DNA of 64,000 nucleotides, taken from the NCBI GenBank assembly GCA_013433145.1, contig CM024182.1, positions 7,889,474-7,953,473 on the forward strand, read 5' to 3'. Of this stretch, positions 14,278-26,695 are shown piece after piece. Every line of letters begins with the position of its first letter. The first letter of the stretch is position 1. This stretch comes from Ascaris suum (taxonomy: Eukaryota; Nematoda; Chromadorea; Rhabditida; Ascarididae). The notes beneath the pieces are model-generated. The model had not been told where the DNA came from, did not search any database, and saw only the letters and a list, made by a program, of their open reading frames with translations. The position numbers and the translations under genes are program-made.

Positions 14278-16050
14278 GTGAATATAAATCGTTACGAGAG
14301 TCCATACTTGTCCACATCTTATCTCATATTCAAATCCTCTAAAAAATTATTAATTTCAAAAGTGAAGATTGGTGATTTATTTGCTCGTCCCTATCGGCAA
14401 AAATGGTATATCAAAATGGTTCACATATTGCATTGAAACTCAATTACGAAAACGATTATACAGCAAAAGACAATGACGAAAGATACCATCACACATCGCT
14501 CGATATTCGTACTGCTGTAACAGTATAAGCAAACGTGTAATAAACGTACAACTAATTCACATAATGAAGTTGTTGACCATCCAAACGGTGTCTATAGCCC
14601 GGAATAAAGCACTTTTCTAGTCTATAGCTTATAAACGGACGGAAACCTAGAACGTGACGAGTACTAAATAGTGGCGGCTGCAGCGTCGTAATTCTCGGAA
14701 AACGTAAATCTCTTGTCGAATGAACTTACCTAATAAAAAGACCAAGCGGTTTTCCGCCTCAAAAAGATTAATCAAGAAGCAGAAACATCTATAAAGCCGA
14801 TCGTTCCGAAGGACGATATTTCACTGTTTCTGATGGCGGATAATGCATCGTTAGTGCTTCCTAGTAAACAACACATTCAGAATAAAGTATACTGATCTGA
14901 AATGCACTGCTTCAGGTACTCCTAAGGGCACATATCACGACGTTCAGGTCTTCTTTCGAGCAATATATTCAAATTAAACATGAATATCAACAGCAGTCGC
15001 CAGTAAGCACTTAGTTATCGACTAGTAGGACCACCCCTGAAATACGCGAATGTCAACTCTATTAAGGGATGGCGGAAGGTCATTTATGTGACGCATTGCT
15101 AAGGCGATGAAAATAATTGCACACAATTTGCTTGGGGGTATCTCAAAAATCTTGCGGAAAAACCGAGGGGACAATAGCGATGAGGATAAAAGAGTTCCGA
15201 TGAGCCGGGAGCTCTTTTCATCAAGAATGGAAACGAGAACATTAGAGAACATTTCCGCCGCATCACAGCTGTTCTCTTAAAAAAAGAGCAGCGAACACAA
15301 ACCTAATCGACATTTGCCTCTCGATGGGGGCAATGTTCGTTAACGGTTTATCCTTAGACTTTTCGATTATTTGATTACCTTGTGCAAACGACCAAGTAGT
15401 ACGCTGAACAACAGGAAGCTCAAAAACGAGGATGCTTCATTTGCTCGTTACTTGCAATAAAATCATTAAATAATTCACAATGATGACAATAAATCCCCTC
15501 ACAACGTTTTTTAAAACCTCAAGTGGAAAACTCAAAACAGATTTTCTCAATATGCTACGGTCGAAATCTGGAAAGCAATACGCACCTCTATCAGATGTGA
15601 TAAACAATGAGGTGGTAGGGGAAGACAGAAGGACGGCGTTAACACGTTGGTGTGAGGGAAATCATTAAAAAAAACCACTAAAGGGCAAGCAGGAATTTGC
15701 AGATGAACAACACCTGCAAGAACAAACACCTCCTTCTAATTTTATTCCGCGGAAAGAAGAAACAAAAATCCACAATACTTGAATATGTCGCCAAAAGAAA
15801 AACAAATCTAGGAATGCTCCGCTACCCTACTCAAAATACTCCAATGTTTCGTCATGTTGAATGAGGAAAAACCCTCACCCATATAGACATTTTTGAAAAA
15901 GCATGGGAGCGTCAACAAAATGCCACAGAAAGTTTTCCATGCGCAAGAAGAGTTCTTCAGACCTAAACTAATGGACGATGCCCACAAGTGCACGTATATC
16001 AAGCACCTTAGCATGATTCACAAAACGCCTTAAGCGAAAATAGATGGTGT

Positions 16051-16077
16051 AACTCCCCTCCCCCCCCCCCCCCCCTT
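16051..16077 (+). repeat. poly-C run
   Basis: A C-rich run with one interrupting T, no coding context. Confidence 0.85.
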
Positions 16078-18384
16078 ACCAGCAAGATCAGGTGGCACAC
16101 CTCGCTAAAAACTTCAGCTGACCTAAGTTCGACTTGATATGCAAATGATCAAGTCCGATCCTTCTAATCGGTCCCCATATCTTTATAGCGCACATCCACA
16201 CACCTGCCGGCGCCAATAACTCTATGCAATAACGTTTACATCTCATTCGATCTGGGACCGTCGCGTCGTAAGTGAAATCGCGCACGCATTGGACCCCTCA
16301 ATAACCGCCCACTGATAGACTTCCACTATCGTGCAACCATACCATATATACGATGAGTGCTCATTTGCTTGCCAACAATTCCCCAGCGTATTCTTCGGTG
16401 CTATTGTATGGCTCTTTATATTTTACCATATCATATTGCAATACCTTTCTTTTATCTCACCTGTTCTTTTTTCATCACTATCAGCCCACATAATGATAAA
16501 CGCACATGGCCTCATTTAATGAAAGATTGCCCTCATCAACTTTGTGCCACTCGTCGAATGATTCGATCCTCTTTTATGAGAATGTCTTCATCAAACTTCC
16601 CGACCTCTATTTAAGTATTTGTTGAACTTTATTGTCAACTTGCAAGACCTTCATTAAAAGATACAACTCGTTAATTGAATCTTTTCATCCACAAACATAT
16701 AAATGAGACCATATCAGTATCCGAAAACAATACGAACGAAAAAAACAATGCCACCACGACCGCACAAGTCGATAAGTTCTACCAGCGCAGATTTAAGCGA
16801 CAAAACCTTCCGCATATATATCGATCATAAAGCGGGTGCTTATCAGACCACATTGATCCTGTTTAAAAGCATCGAAAAACGAGAAATTTCACACCTACTT
16901 GGACTTTTTTATTGAACACCTTAGAGATCACATTTAACTTCTCAACAGATGTTCTTGTGCTAAACCTGCAGCAAACAACCACATCACAAAAAACAACTAA
17001 CAACTTTAGATAAAAAACCATTACAATTTAAAAAACTAAAGACTCCGATCGAAAAGGCTCTCCTTATTGTTGCGGATTCCTCGTGATCGTACGTACTTCT
17101 TCATACGTGAGTGACGCATCCTTCCCTCCTCATATCGAAGCAATCTTGACAGCCAACGAATCGAAACGGTAATTGATCCACTCTATCTTACACATATCCT
17201 AAGATTACAATGCGGCGAATTTGAGGTCCATCGACAGACTGCGCCAACTCCTCCTCCTTCCAATCCTTCGAACGGATGTGAACGGTGACGCCACACTTCT
17301 ACACCACCTTTCACCGATCAACCGAAATGCCCAACGCATCATTTACATATTCAAAACGCCGACGAATCAGACATGGGAGCACTACATTATTTTCCGCTTT
17401 TCCAATCTTTCGATTGCGTTTAGGTCATACCCACCACCTGTCCACCTTCAACGATGTCACGGCACCCTACTTCAGCCGGGTTCAGCTCTATCCTGCTTCA
17501 TCCTCACTCAAACATCCAAAAAAGCTTTTCGAAACTTTCATTCATCTGTAAACACATAAGACCGCAAAAAATGAAATCCTTAGTTCGCTCACATGCACGA
17601 CCGAAACATCGCTGGCTTCAAACAAGAATTTGACAGCTGCGATCAAACCTTGGTATTAAATCTGGCCCCCAATCATTCCTATAACTGCAAAACCTCGCTT
17701 ATACACTTCTGCAAGGTCACGAGTTGGCGTTTGAACCTAACCAACCAAGCTTACATGCACCCATAACGATACATGCAAGGATCAAGCCTTCTTGTGGAGC
17801 ACTTCAAACACAGAAACGCAACAAAAAAAAATCTGTCCATATGGCCGAATCCTCGAATGAAACGATCGACGGACTTCTCGGTCTCTGAGGTCCACAGATT
17901 TTCTGGCAATGCGTCGACGAGCAATGCAAATTGCATAGCAGTCCGTTAGATAAATCAGCGCAACCGATGAAGAGACAAAAATGTTAGCTGCTTCTAAGTT
18001 GCCCAGCCATATCCAACTAAGAAGCATTATGAACAACGTGCATTAAAATGTGCACCCCCTCTCTCCCTTCATTACCAATTCCAATCAACTCGGTTTCATA
18101 CTGCCTTCTCTGCACCAGTCTCCTCTTCAAAAAACTTCGGATTCTTCCTCTTCCTTCTTAACCGATAAATTGCCTGGGAAGTTTTTGACGATTACCACCA
18201 CCGCAACAAACTGCTTTCCAAATGCAGTGCTAAATGACCGAGGATTTAGCTCCGGATCTGAGTTGTTTCCTACCTCTCAGGCGACCAAAACTATCATGAC
18301 AATACTTAATCCACGGTCCTTTAATTTTAAAAGAATATGCCCCATGTTACGTTAAGCTCGGGAAAGAGATCAACGCAAAGTTCA

Positions 18385-18870
18385 TCACAGAGATAGAGAA
18401 CCACTGAGGACCGAAGCTGAAACTCTCAACTGCAAAGCAGGAGTTGCTGTGCTTTGGCATGAACGAAAACTGCCAAACCTGCAACATTTACGCTCATCTG
18501 CGTCGCATCTTAAAACCGCGTAACTCTTTTCTCCTATCAGAATCGCATAACTGTCGATGGCCCGTCGCATCTTAAAACCGCGTAACTCTTTTGTCGTATC
18601 AGAATCGCATAATTTAGCCTTACCTTTGTTCAAATTATATCCTCCATGAGGAGTGTAGTGAGAATAACTTTGCGAAAGTTCCTGAATCCTTCCAGAACTT
18701 GCAATTATGCGAGGCGGCGCCATCTTCGCCAAATTATGGCGTGAGTGTTTCACCTCACCCACAACAGCCTCGATGACTAACGCTTTAAATGTTAAAAACA
18801 AATAACCAAATCCCGAATTTGTGCCCATTGTTGCAAGATTCCGCCCCCCCCCCCCTTTCCTCCATCCCAC
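18385..18870 (-). CDS. 161-codon ORF of doubtful status
   Basis: The longest uninterrupted minus-strand frame of the first 20 kb. It includes a 62-bp tandem duplication, which gives two related peptide segments, and a C/G homopolymer near its start. Residues such as VVGEVKHSRHNLAKMAPPRI give no family. It could be a repeat-derived ORF rather than a gene. Confidence 0.2.
   Translation of the reverse strand: MGWRKGGGGRNLATMGTNSGFGYLFLTFKALVIEAVVGEVKHSRHNLAKMAPPRIIASSGRIQELSQSYSHYTPHGGYNLNKGKAKLCDSDTTKELRGFKMRRAIDSYAILIGEKSYAVLRCDADERKCCRFGSFRSCQSTATPALQLRVSASVLSGSLSL
18501..18612. repeat. 62-bp tandem duplication (1.8 copies)
   Basis: CGTCGCATCTTAAAACCGCG starts at 18501 and again at 18563, followed in both by TAACTCTTTT and ATCAGAATCGCATAA. 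Only a few bases differ between copies, so the duplication is fairly recent. Confidence 0.9.
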
Positions 18871-19182
18871 CGAAAACGATAAGCCCTATCGGACACAAGC
18901 GCATTACTTTAAGTCATTCCCAAAACCTCCTAAAACTGCTCTTCAACGCCAGTGCGGTCTTTACTGCTTATCAATCTAATCATACATCCTTCCGATTGAG
19001 ATCGCACAAATCTACTACCATCTGCAGACTACACATTCCACTAATTACGACTTATGGACCATCCTCTTCTTCCTGACCTCCTTCCCCTATGCTGCAAAGT
19101 AACCTAAGGGAACCACAGCGTGAGGTAATGGCTCGAGAATTCCTTTGCGATCGCTTCGTTTCAAAAATTGTCGTTTTCAGGC

Positions 19183-19246
19183 GATCGATTTCGAGGTGAT
19201 CGATCGAAAATCGACATTCGAAATGGTCGATCGATTGATTGTTCAA
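19183..19246. repeat. cluster of GATCGAT-type palindromes
   Basis: Five closely spaced CGATCGAT/GATCGATCG/TCGATCGATT words in about 60 bases, flanked by GCGATCGCTTCG and ACGATCGCC. Open frames on both strands across it are probably by-products of the repetition. Confidence 0.6.
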
Positions 19247-19907
19247 CCGCGTTTGAAAACAGCGAAAAACGATCGCCACAAAAGAGCGTGCGTGCGTTTC
19301 GTAATTCAAATACTAGCGAAGAATTGTCCTCACTGAAAGAACACTTTGTTGTGTTATTAACGTTTATTGAACCGAAACAAACAGCTTCAAACGTACGATA
19401 ACCTGATAAGACAATAATGCATACCCCTCGAATCTTTGCCCATTAAAATGAAAGTCGATTATTTAAAAGCAACAATTGCAATATATCGATGAATACACCA
19501 ACCCCGGTGTTAGCAGCTTCCTGCTACACAAAGGCCATTGAGACAGCATAGGTGATGCCCAGCCATCTAAAGAAACATCTAACATCTACCGTCGAATAAC
19601 ATTCATCCCCTTCCCATCGCTAAACCGGAGCCGAAGAACTTTACTCTATGATAACGAATAATCAGTCAGCAAAAGAACATTGCAATCCGAACGAAACTAA
19701 CAATAAGAGCAAAGCAGACTGAAGCGGAAATGTTGAGGAAAAGAACTGGAAGAAAGGCTGAAAGAATGATCGCCAGACCGACTACGTGATATCAGGTTGG
19801 ATAAAAACTTTCGAAAAAAATTAAAAATTTCTTAGAAAAATGCCAGATACCGATCCTAGCTATGGCAAAGGATGCAATAAGAAGCACTGAAACCATCCAT
19901 TCATAAC

Positions 19908-20140
19908 CTCAAAGTAGTTTTTTTCTACACATGATTTTTCATCTACGAGAAATTCTGACAGCACTTCAAAGAAACATTTAGAAGGCAAGAAAAGTTCCAG
20001 TATAAAACTTCGCAGAAATATTTTAGGACCTTCCACGTCTTTAGCACAATTAATGAAAAACGACCATCCTTGTCCATCCAAACCAGTATGCTCACTGTCT
20101 TCTAGAACATCCTGGTCATACTGTTGGGAATAGGGAATAA
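19908..20140 (-). CDS. unidentified coding-like exon
   Basis: The acceptor is TCGTTTCAG|TT and the candidate donor GAG|GTTATG. The 77-codon frame runs IPYSQQYDQDVLEDSEHTG, then DGQGWSFFINCAKDVEGPK, and ends near VEKNYFE. If the donor is not used, the frame goes on 16 codons to TAG at 19862-19860, so it could be a terminal exon. Composition and codon use are protein-like. I do not recognise the family. It lies downstream of rsp-3 on the same strand; no connecting exon was found. Confidence 0.4.
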
Positions 20141-20630
20141 CTGAAACGAAACAGCCAAAATACAGAGAAATTAAAAGATGTGATGAAGAAAGAGAAAAAG
20201 AAGAAACAACTGCAGGATGCTTATGAACGGAGAGCTCATTCAAGTGGCTCCCTGCTCAGAACGAAGCACGCTAATGATATAAAACAAATGAACTTCAATG
20301 GCCGGTAACACGGAAGCAATTGCGCCTGGGCCAAGGATCACTCATGCAAATGCCCTGTGTTCCCAAATGCTGAAAGAAAAACGTGAAATGCGACGTTCGT
20401 TCCGGGACCTCGAGTTCTTCGCGAATGGTAGTTTCAAAAGTTCATCCTGTAGAATCAGAGAAACAAAATGGGACAGTGGCGATGGCTTTATCAAGACAAC
20501 CGAAAACAGACATTACAATATTGTGGGGTTCCAACAATGAAAAAAATTGCTGTTTCACTGAAATCTGATCGTAATTTAGCGGCCTATCCCTATCACCGCT
20601 GGGCATTTTTAGAAACGGAAAAAGAAGATA

Positions 20631-20871
20631 ACGCATAACGGTATTAAGATGGAAATAACTGTGAATAAAAAACTGTAACATGTAGACTGCGAACGAAAAA
20701 CATGCGATAAGTAGGTCGTGAAAAAGCGAAACGTGGCAAAATGCACAGACCAAAACGATCAAACGCAGACAACGCGGTGTGGACGTCTGAAGCCCTTAAG
20801 TTCTTCGTTCGCGGTCTACATGTTACCACTTTTTTATTCACAATCATTTCCATCTTAATACCGTTATGCGT
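20631..20871. mobile_element. small fold-back (MITE-like) element
   Basis: The arm 20631-20697 pairs with 20804-20871 (shared block ATACCGTTATGCGT against ACGCATAACGGTAT, then AAGATGGAAATAACTGTGAATAAAAAACTG) with a few mismatches. The spacer is about 106 bases without coding signs. Size and structure fit a non-autonomous DNA element. It lies about 570 bp downstream of the rsp-3 stop. No target-site duplication was confirmed. Confidence 0.75.
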
Positions 20872-21234
20872 CTTTTCACATCTCGTTTCGTTTTACGAGG
20901 AAAATGCTAAATAATTTCAAGATTTCCAGAGAAAAGGAGCCTCAAATATCAAGCGACAGATTGTTTTCAATAACCATTGTAATCAAGCGTGAATGGTCTG
21001 TGGACACAGAAATGGAAGAGGCGTGAAAGCCGAGACTTCACAAAAAATCTCGCAACCTTTTCTCTTTTTCCACTTTAGATACTTCCAAGATCAATGGCAT
21101 TCCCCTCCCCGCTCCCACCTCTGCGTCCATCGCTTGTCTTCATTCATTAAAACTGACCTGACACACTGCAAACAAATATTAACGAAGTGTATGGTACTCT
21201 TTGATGTTGAGGAATGTAGATTTCGTAACCATCA

Positions 21235-21240
21235 TTTATT
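21235..21240 (-). terminator. possible poly(A) signal for rsp-3
   Basis: AATAAA on the minus strand about 200 bases past the rsp-3 stop codon. Position and motif fit a polyadenylation signal, but the hexamer is common in AT-rich DNA, so this is only a candidate. Confidence 0.35.
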
Positions 21241-21438
21241 TCTCAAAAGACGGTCAGGCCCGGCGGTGGGGCCACCAAGACGCTTGTCAAAAACGTCCCT
21301 TGAAGAAAAATCAGCCCTCGATTAAGTGTTCACGAAACCAAAAATCCCCAACTAAAGGAGACCCAAGGTGATGTAGGATGTGATAAAGGGCGTACGCTTG
21401 AAGAATGTGGCGGATCGGGTTCGAGGGGTGTCTTGTGC

Positions 21439-21633
21439 TCACGAACGAGAGCGCAACGAGTGCGGAGTGTTCGACTTCGATTTCGAGCGCGCCGGAGACG
21501 CAGAGCGCGAGCGTGATCCCGATCTAGCTGGACTGTACTGCGGCGAGTCTCGCTTCGTGTGCGGTGAACGCGAACGCGTGCGTGAGCGACTGCGAGCACT
21601 CGCCTCACGCACTCTGATGTACGACGTATCCCC
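21439..21633 (-). CDS. rsp-3: rsp-3 terminal coding exon 4 (end of RRM2 and RS domain)
   Basis: The acceptor is TTGCAG|GGG. The exon encodes [10 protein letters not shown], then a tail with repeated RS/SR and SP dipeptides, and ends in TGA at 21441-21439. It is more GC-rich than its surroundings, as expected for arginine codons. Confidence 0.94.
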   Translation of the reverse strand, partial: GDTSYIRVREASARSRSRTRSRSPHTKRDSPQYSPARSGSRSRSASPARSKSKSNTPHSLRSRS

Positions 21634-24600
21634 CTGCAAACCACCTCCTTTCAAGACCACAGTTTGCGTAACTTGGCGATAGAAAGAGCGCTCTCTCATA
21701 TAAAATCTCAGAAAACGCCGACATTATAAGAATCCCGTGCTGATAACGGGAGATACTCACCTCATTCTCCAAAGCAATACTTAATTAACTGTTTTGCACG
21801 AACGAACAACGGATTTTCGACTCATTATATATAAACAACTCTTCTGCTTTTATAAATTTATGCCCCCTTGAAACCTTGCACAGATGAAGCAAGAAGGAAT
21901 CAAACTACATTTGCATCTCCCTGTCGAAGAATGAAGCAAGATGTTCGCATTGAAAATAAAGTTTACGGCAGCTTCCATCATAAAACAAAAGAGATTCGAC
22001 TGGCAGAGCAGCGAGTGACCCGATCATCTGAGGTTACAACACTTATATAAGATAAATAAATAAATACGCTTATTAAAACATGAATTCTTCTCTGTGTTGC
22101 TTTTCGTTTTGCTTGCCACCATTTGATTCTTGAATGACAGCTTATTATCCGACGGTTGTATATGCTAGCCAGCAGCCGTCAGAAATGCGACTCGCACTGG
22201 GCAACTAGCCTAAGTGATGTCAAATTCTATAGCACCTTTTCTTGTAACAAGAAAACGTTGAAACTGCAGCTATCACTTCAACTGCACATATCACATGTTT
22301 GCGATACGGATGTACTCGATGTGCTGACATAAACACAAAGGTAAAAAAGAGTGTAGTGGAAAAAGTAGTTGCTGCTGACTTAATTAAAGATATGAAGTTA
22401 TTCTATGCTCCGACGTATCAATGATTGCGGAAACGCATCTTCTCCCTTCACCTTCAGCTACAATCAAGCGAAACGAGTTTCCATATCGACCAAAGATCGA
22501 TTAATGAAAAAGGGGATGGGACATCATATGAAAAATGAAACACAAATGTCGCGAAATTTTGGCACAGCAGTCGCAGCACCATAAATAATGCCAATATAAT
22601 GTCGGATAAAACACCTGGGGCAATAAACTGCCCAAGAATTGCCAATTTTTGAGACGCAGATAAACAAGAAACGAAATAGACGGCAGCTTTCCGAGGAGAG
22701 CATGGCGAGGTGCAGTATTTTGAGGAGTGAGACTGTATAAATACATATTTTTCAAGGACAGAAATGGTGTGAATGCAATGGTCACGCTGCATATCCTAAT
22801 GAGAGATAAAACTTTGGTGTTCTTTTTTCAGCCATCGATCTTTTTAGCGATCATCTTAGAAAAAAAAACCACCCAGAGACGGTCATTCACCTATACAGCT
22901 CGCAAAGAAGAAAAATACCTTAACACGTGCCTTGTTCAATTTCCAATGCATAACAGGTTAAGGTTTCATGTCGTTCAAGAAACAAATCAACTTCCGGAAC
23001 CAATGCCTATGCCTCTTCACTCTAATGTGCTAAAATCGTCATAAGTTGGTGACGAAATATCTATGTAATGCACAATTTTAAATAAAGAATATGTGCTGGA
23101 AAATTTTCGTGTAAACGATAGGATCACGTACCGAGACAAACTGACGCTCGCATCATGTCAGAGGCAAAACGTTACATTTCTTTCCCCTTCCAGGTGATAA
23201 TGTTTTAAGGATTTATTAGCATCAGTCAACACATAACGAAAAAGACAGCACATTTCCGAAAAGACGTTTTACACAGTAAACTTCATCCTGCTGACCAAAA
23301 ACTGCTCATGCATGCACTCGATCAAAAAGCCTAACCTCATGTGACTTGAACTTCGTGTCATCAAGCTTGCGAACAGCGTACTTCATGTCATCATATTTTG
23401 TGTACTCGACCACACCGGTTCCATCCTTGTAAACGTCCGCATAGCAGATATCACCTGCGTCACGCATGTGATCCTGAAAGCATCTGACCATATGTTGTGA
23501 TAAAGGTACCGACCACATTACTGTACCACGTAATAGTGGGAACAATACCACACTAGGAAAGCAATTCCACAACTTCTTTGATACCACTGTAAAGCCCCTC
23601 AAACAGCCCTTCACATATATTAGCAATAGTGACACTTTATATGCACTACATATAAGCCCGACTCACAGCACTAATTCTACTCACAGACTCTGTAGGTCAC
23701 GGCACGGCGTTTTAATAAACGAACTTATGTACACTCTGATGACAGACATAAGTCTACAGCGTTAAACTGATCTGCGAGTATTACTTTTTCCACTTTAATC
23801 AATACAGCATTCATACGAATAAACTCCTCTTTATTTTGCTTCCACTTCCACTTAGGTGAAATTGCAGGGTCACGCGAAGGCCAGGGCTTACGCATAAGGG
23901 TGTATACATGTCTACATGCATCTTCACGTAGAATGGATAAATACTGCTAATGTTGTTTATACAACACGTCACATTATACTACGTATCCACGTAATGCTAG
24001 TGCAATTCTTCAGTGACTCTATTTCGCCGTCCACTGGGGTATGAGTTCCCCAGCTTTCCTTAAGGTCTCAGAACTTCGGGTACATTCTACCTGAACCCCT
24101 CAAGTTCAGGATGAAACGATACTGCGAATCGAGAGCCTACGATCAAGACGTCAATTAGTATATGTCTCTTAACGTAGCAACAACAACAGCCAAGCAAGAC
24201 ACCTCAAAGACCAAACTCGTTGAAACAAACTACAAGAAGAGGCAGTTTTTGCTCTCTTAATTTACGAATACCGAAACACTTTTTTCCTGCAGAAGGTAAG
24301 TGATCGCTAAGTGGTGCCGCCCATAAGCTGGCAATGATGCTTTCCACTGAACTTTTAAAAACGCATCTACAGCGCACCTTGTAAAGACAAAATACGTTCG
24401 TTCAAGGTGAGCAGAAAATGAACCCACGGCTCATACGTACAAAAAGTGTCCTTTATTGCATGCAAACACGGTTACGAAATAATGCCTGAATGTAAGAGGT
24501 AAGCAACTCTTATATGCCGCGATGGAACAACTCGGACCTCTTCTGCACCTGTACACACAGCTCAAAGCTTAAACACTGATGCGCCTTGTCTAAAGCATAG

Positions 24601-26695
24601 CACTCTAATCGTATTCATTTCCTGTTATATAAGGTATGCAATAGATCTTGACTGCTGCATCTCTATTTGGAATGCAGCAAACGTCATAAACTCCTATTCT
24701 CCCTTCATACCTTCCCTTCTCCGATAATTGTCACCTTGCAAATGAGCCTCCTACTGCAGAACTTCGTTCTTCTCCCCTTTCAGTGCTCAATCGGTAAAAC
24801 ACACCCACTTTCATGAAGCTGCAAACTTTACTGCAAGGGAAACAAAGAGTGGCCGCAAAAGCAGCAACCGATACCTTCAAATCTTGCCAAGAGCCGGACG
24901 CCGGAAGTCCGGAGATGATCACACGATATCCACTTCGACGGACAGGAGGTCCTCTGGGCGCCGGAGGACGGCGATCGTATCCACCGCCACCGTAGATAGG
25001 GCGACCGCCCGGACCACGTGGACCCACTCCTCTCGTCATCTCCACACGAATGCGACAGCCATCCAGGTCGTAGCCATCGCGACCACGTATCGCGTCCTCG
25101 GCATCACTAAAACATCACGACAACCAGTTGCTTCAAACAAAAAAAAATCAATCATAGTGCATAAAAGAGACCTCCAATTTCTCTCCTCGCTTCTACCTAA
25201 GCGGTAAGAGATATGCTTGATCGTTCAAGATTGAAATTGCAAAAAAAACCACATCAGGAAATTACCCAAGCAAATACGAAATAAATGGTTGCAAACCAGA
25301 AAGGCTTAGCAAAGTGCACCTTCTGATGCGCTTTTGCCGATGATTGGCTGACCAACAATTTTCTGCAAAAACCGCCTCGGGAATCTATGCAAAAATATAA
25401 CCGGTCGAAGATAAGAGAACCTGAAAGTCTTCGACAATTTCAACCCATATTGCAGCCAAGCTTTGTGGGCTATTTACCTCGGGCAAAGGAAGCATTCAAA
25501 AACGACAGTAAGGCACTGAACAATTAAAAGCATTGCAAAGTAGTCGCAAATACGGTGACCTGTAAAAGATGCAGTTAGATATAACAAATCCTCCTATGAT
25601 ATTCTCATTACTTCCAATTACCCCTCTCATTCTCGGAAGAGACGGAAAGCAACTCATGAACATAAAAATTTCTGAGGTTAAAAACAGTGTGACCTACAGC
25701 GCACTACCATTTCTGGAAAACAAAAAAGGAGGCAAATCACCTAGCTGCTGCAACTGCTCACAACTGAGTGATGTGGTCCAAACTGCGAAAATTGGGTGAT
25801 CGTCCAAAATTGCGTCAAAAAAAAACGACAGAGGAAATAGCCTGTTTATATGCATGCACATCCGCCGGTCATCCCGCAGTCGAAAACCCATCTTCCTTCC
25901 AGCCTATGCAGTTCTCTAAGGTCAACTCTTCTCGACAGTTGTCAGCAAGCACTATTCATAGGTGCAATATCATCAGCAACACAAAACATTGATAGTGAAT
26001 GATCCCTAGGACATAGCATGATCCATGCTTGGGCAATGAGTAATCACTGTCGTTGAATCTGTGAAATGAAGGAAATCTTAAGTGACGACATAACCCCCTT
26101 CTGTACTGAGCGTACCATAATGTAAAGATTCATCGTACTTCATTTATAACGGATATATAAATGAGATAACTAGTCTATCAAAATCAAGAACGTTCAACAG
26201 ATTTCACCACGAGAAATCGTCTTTTCTTGCAAATTAAAAAAATATTCGTAGCGGACATAATCGGGAACATTTTTTATTAAAATAAAACAGTGCAATTGCA
26301 CTGAGATAAATAGTCGACCTGAGAGCTTTCTACGAGCTGAAAACAAAATTGAAGTCTTCACATCCAATCAAATGCTACTTGTTACTGGTTTCCATCGGTT
26401 CAATGAGCTAATGCATTTTTGCTCGATAGATTTAATTTAGTGCCAAACTGGCACTCTTCCCTTCCCTTCCACCGCCAACTTTCTTGCATTAAGTTGGATT
26501 CGCTTCCCAAAACCATATCTGAAAGAGTTACCGCGAATCTTCGAACTCGAGAAAAGCGAACGGAGCACCCCGGCTGTATTTGACGTCGATGAAACAGATA
26601 CGTCCATATTTATCGAATAGATCTTCCAGATCTCTTTGTTTAACGTTCGATGGCAAATTGCCCACGTAAACACGACAATCACGTCTGCTGCCCAT
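21439..26695 (-). CDS. rsp-3: SR-family splicing factor RSP-3 (SRSF1/ASF-SF2 orthologue), 4 coding exons
   Basis: Joined exons 26695-26532, 25106-24875, 23473-23336 and 21633-21439 give 729 nt, a 242-residue protein with all splice phases consistent. RRM1 (about residues 6-79) has the RNP2-like CRVYVGNLP and an RNP1-like [11 protein letters not shown] Gly/Arg/Pro-rich hinge follows (80-112). RRM2 (about 113-187) carries SWQDLKDHM at 127-135, the signature of the SRSF1 pseudo-RRM. Residues 189-242 form an Arg/Ser tail ending in RSRS. Family knowledge: SRSF1 proteins bind exonic enhancers and recruit U1 snRNP and U2AF in the nucleus; the tail is phosphorylated by SRPK kinases. The start is the first ATG before RRM1 and follows a short TCTAA leader; no spliced-leader acceptor was proved. 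The length is close to nematode relatives, but the RS tail is modest. Introns are 1.4-1.7 kb. Identity is seen directly from the motifs. Confidence 0.96.
23336..23473 (-). CDS. rsp-3: rsp-3 coding exon 3 (RRM2 core)
   Basis: The acceptor is TTTCAG|GAT and the donor GAG|GTTAGG, both phase 0. The 46 codons begin [15 protein letters not shown] and include [12 protein letters not shown], a strong match to the SRSF1 RRM2 core. Confidence 0.95.
24875..25106 (-). CDS. rsp-3: rsp-3 coding exon 2 (end of RRM1, hinge, start of RRM2)
   Basis: The acceptor is TTTTAG|T; that T completes the Arg codon left open by exon 1, followed by [12 protein letters not shown]. The exon contains the GPRGPGGRP hinge and ends SWQDLK with donor AAG|GTATCGG, leaving phase 0. 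Confidence 0.95.
26532..26695 (-). CDS. rsp-3: rsp-3 coding exon 1 (most of RRM1)
   Basis: Starts at ATG (26695-26693) and runs to FEDS plus the first two bases of an Arg codon; the donor is CG|GTAACTC. It holds both RNP strands of RRM1. Other reading frames here are shadows of this exon. Confidence 0.94.
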
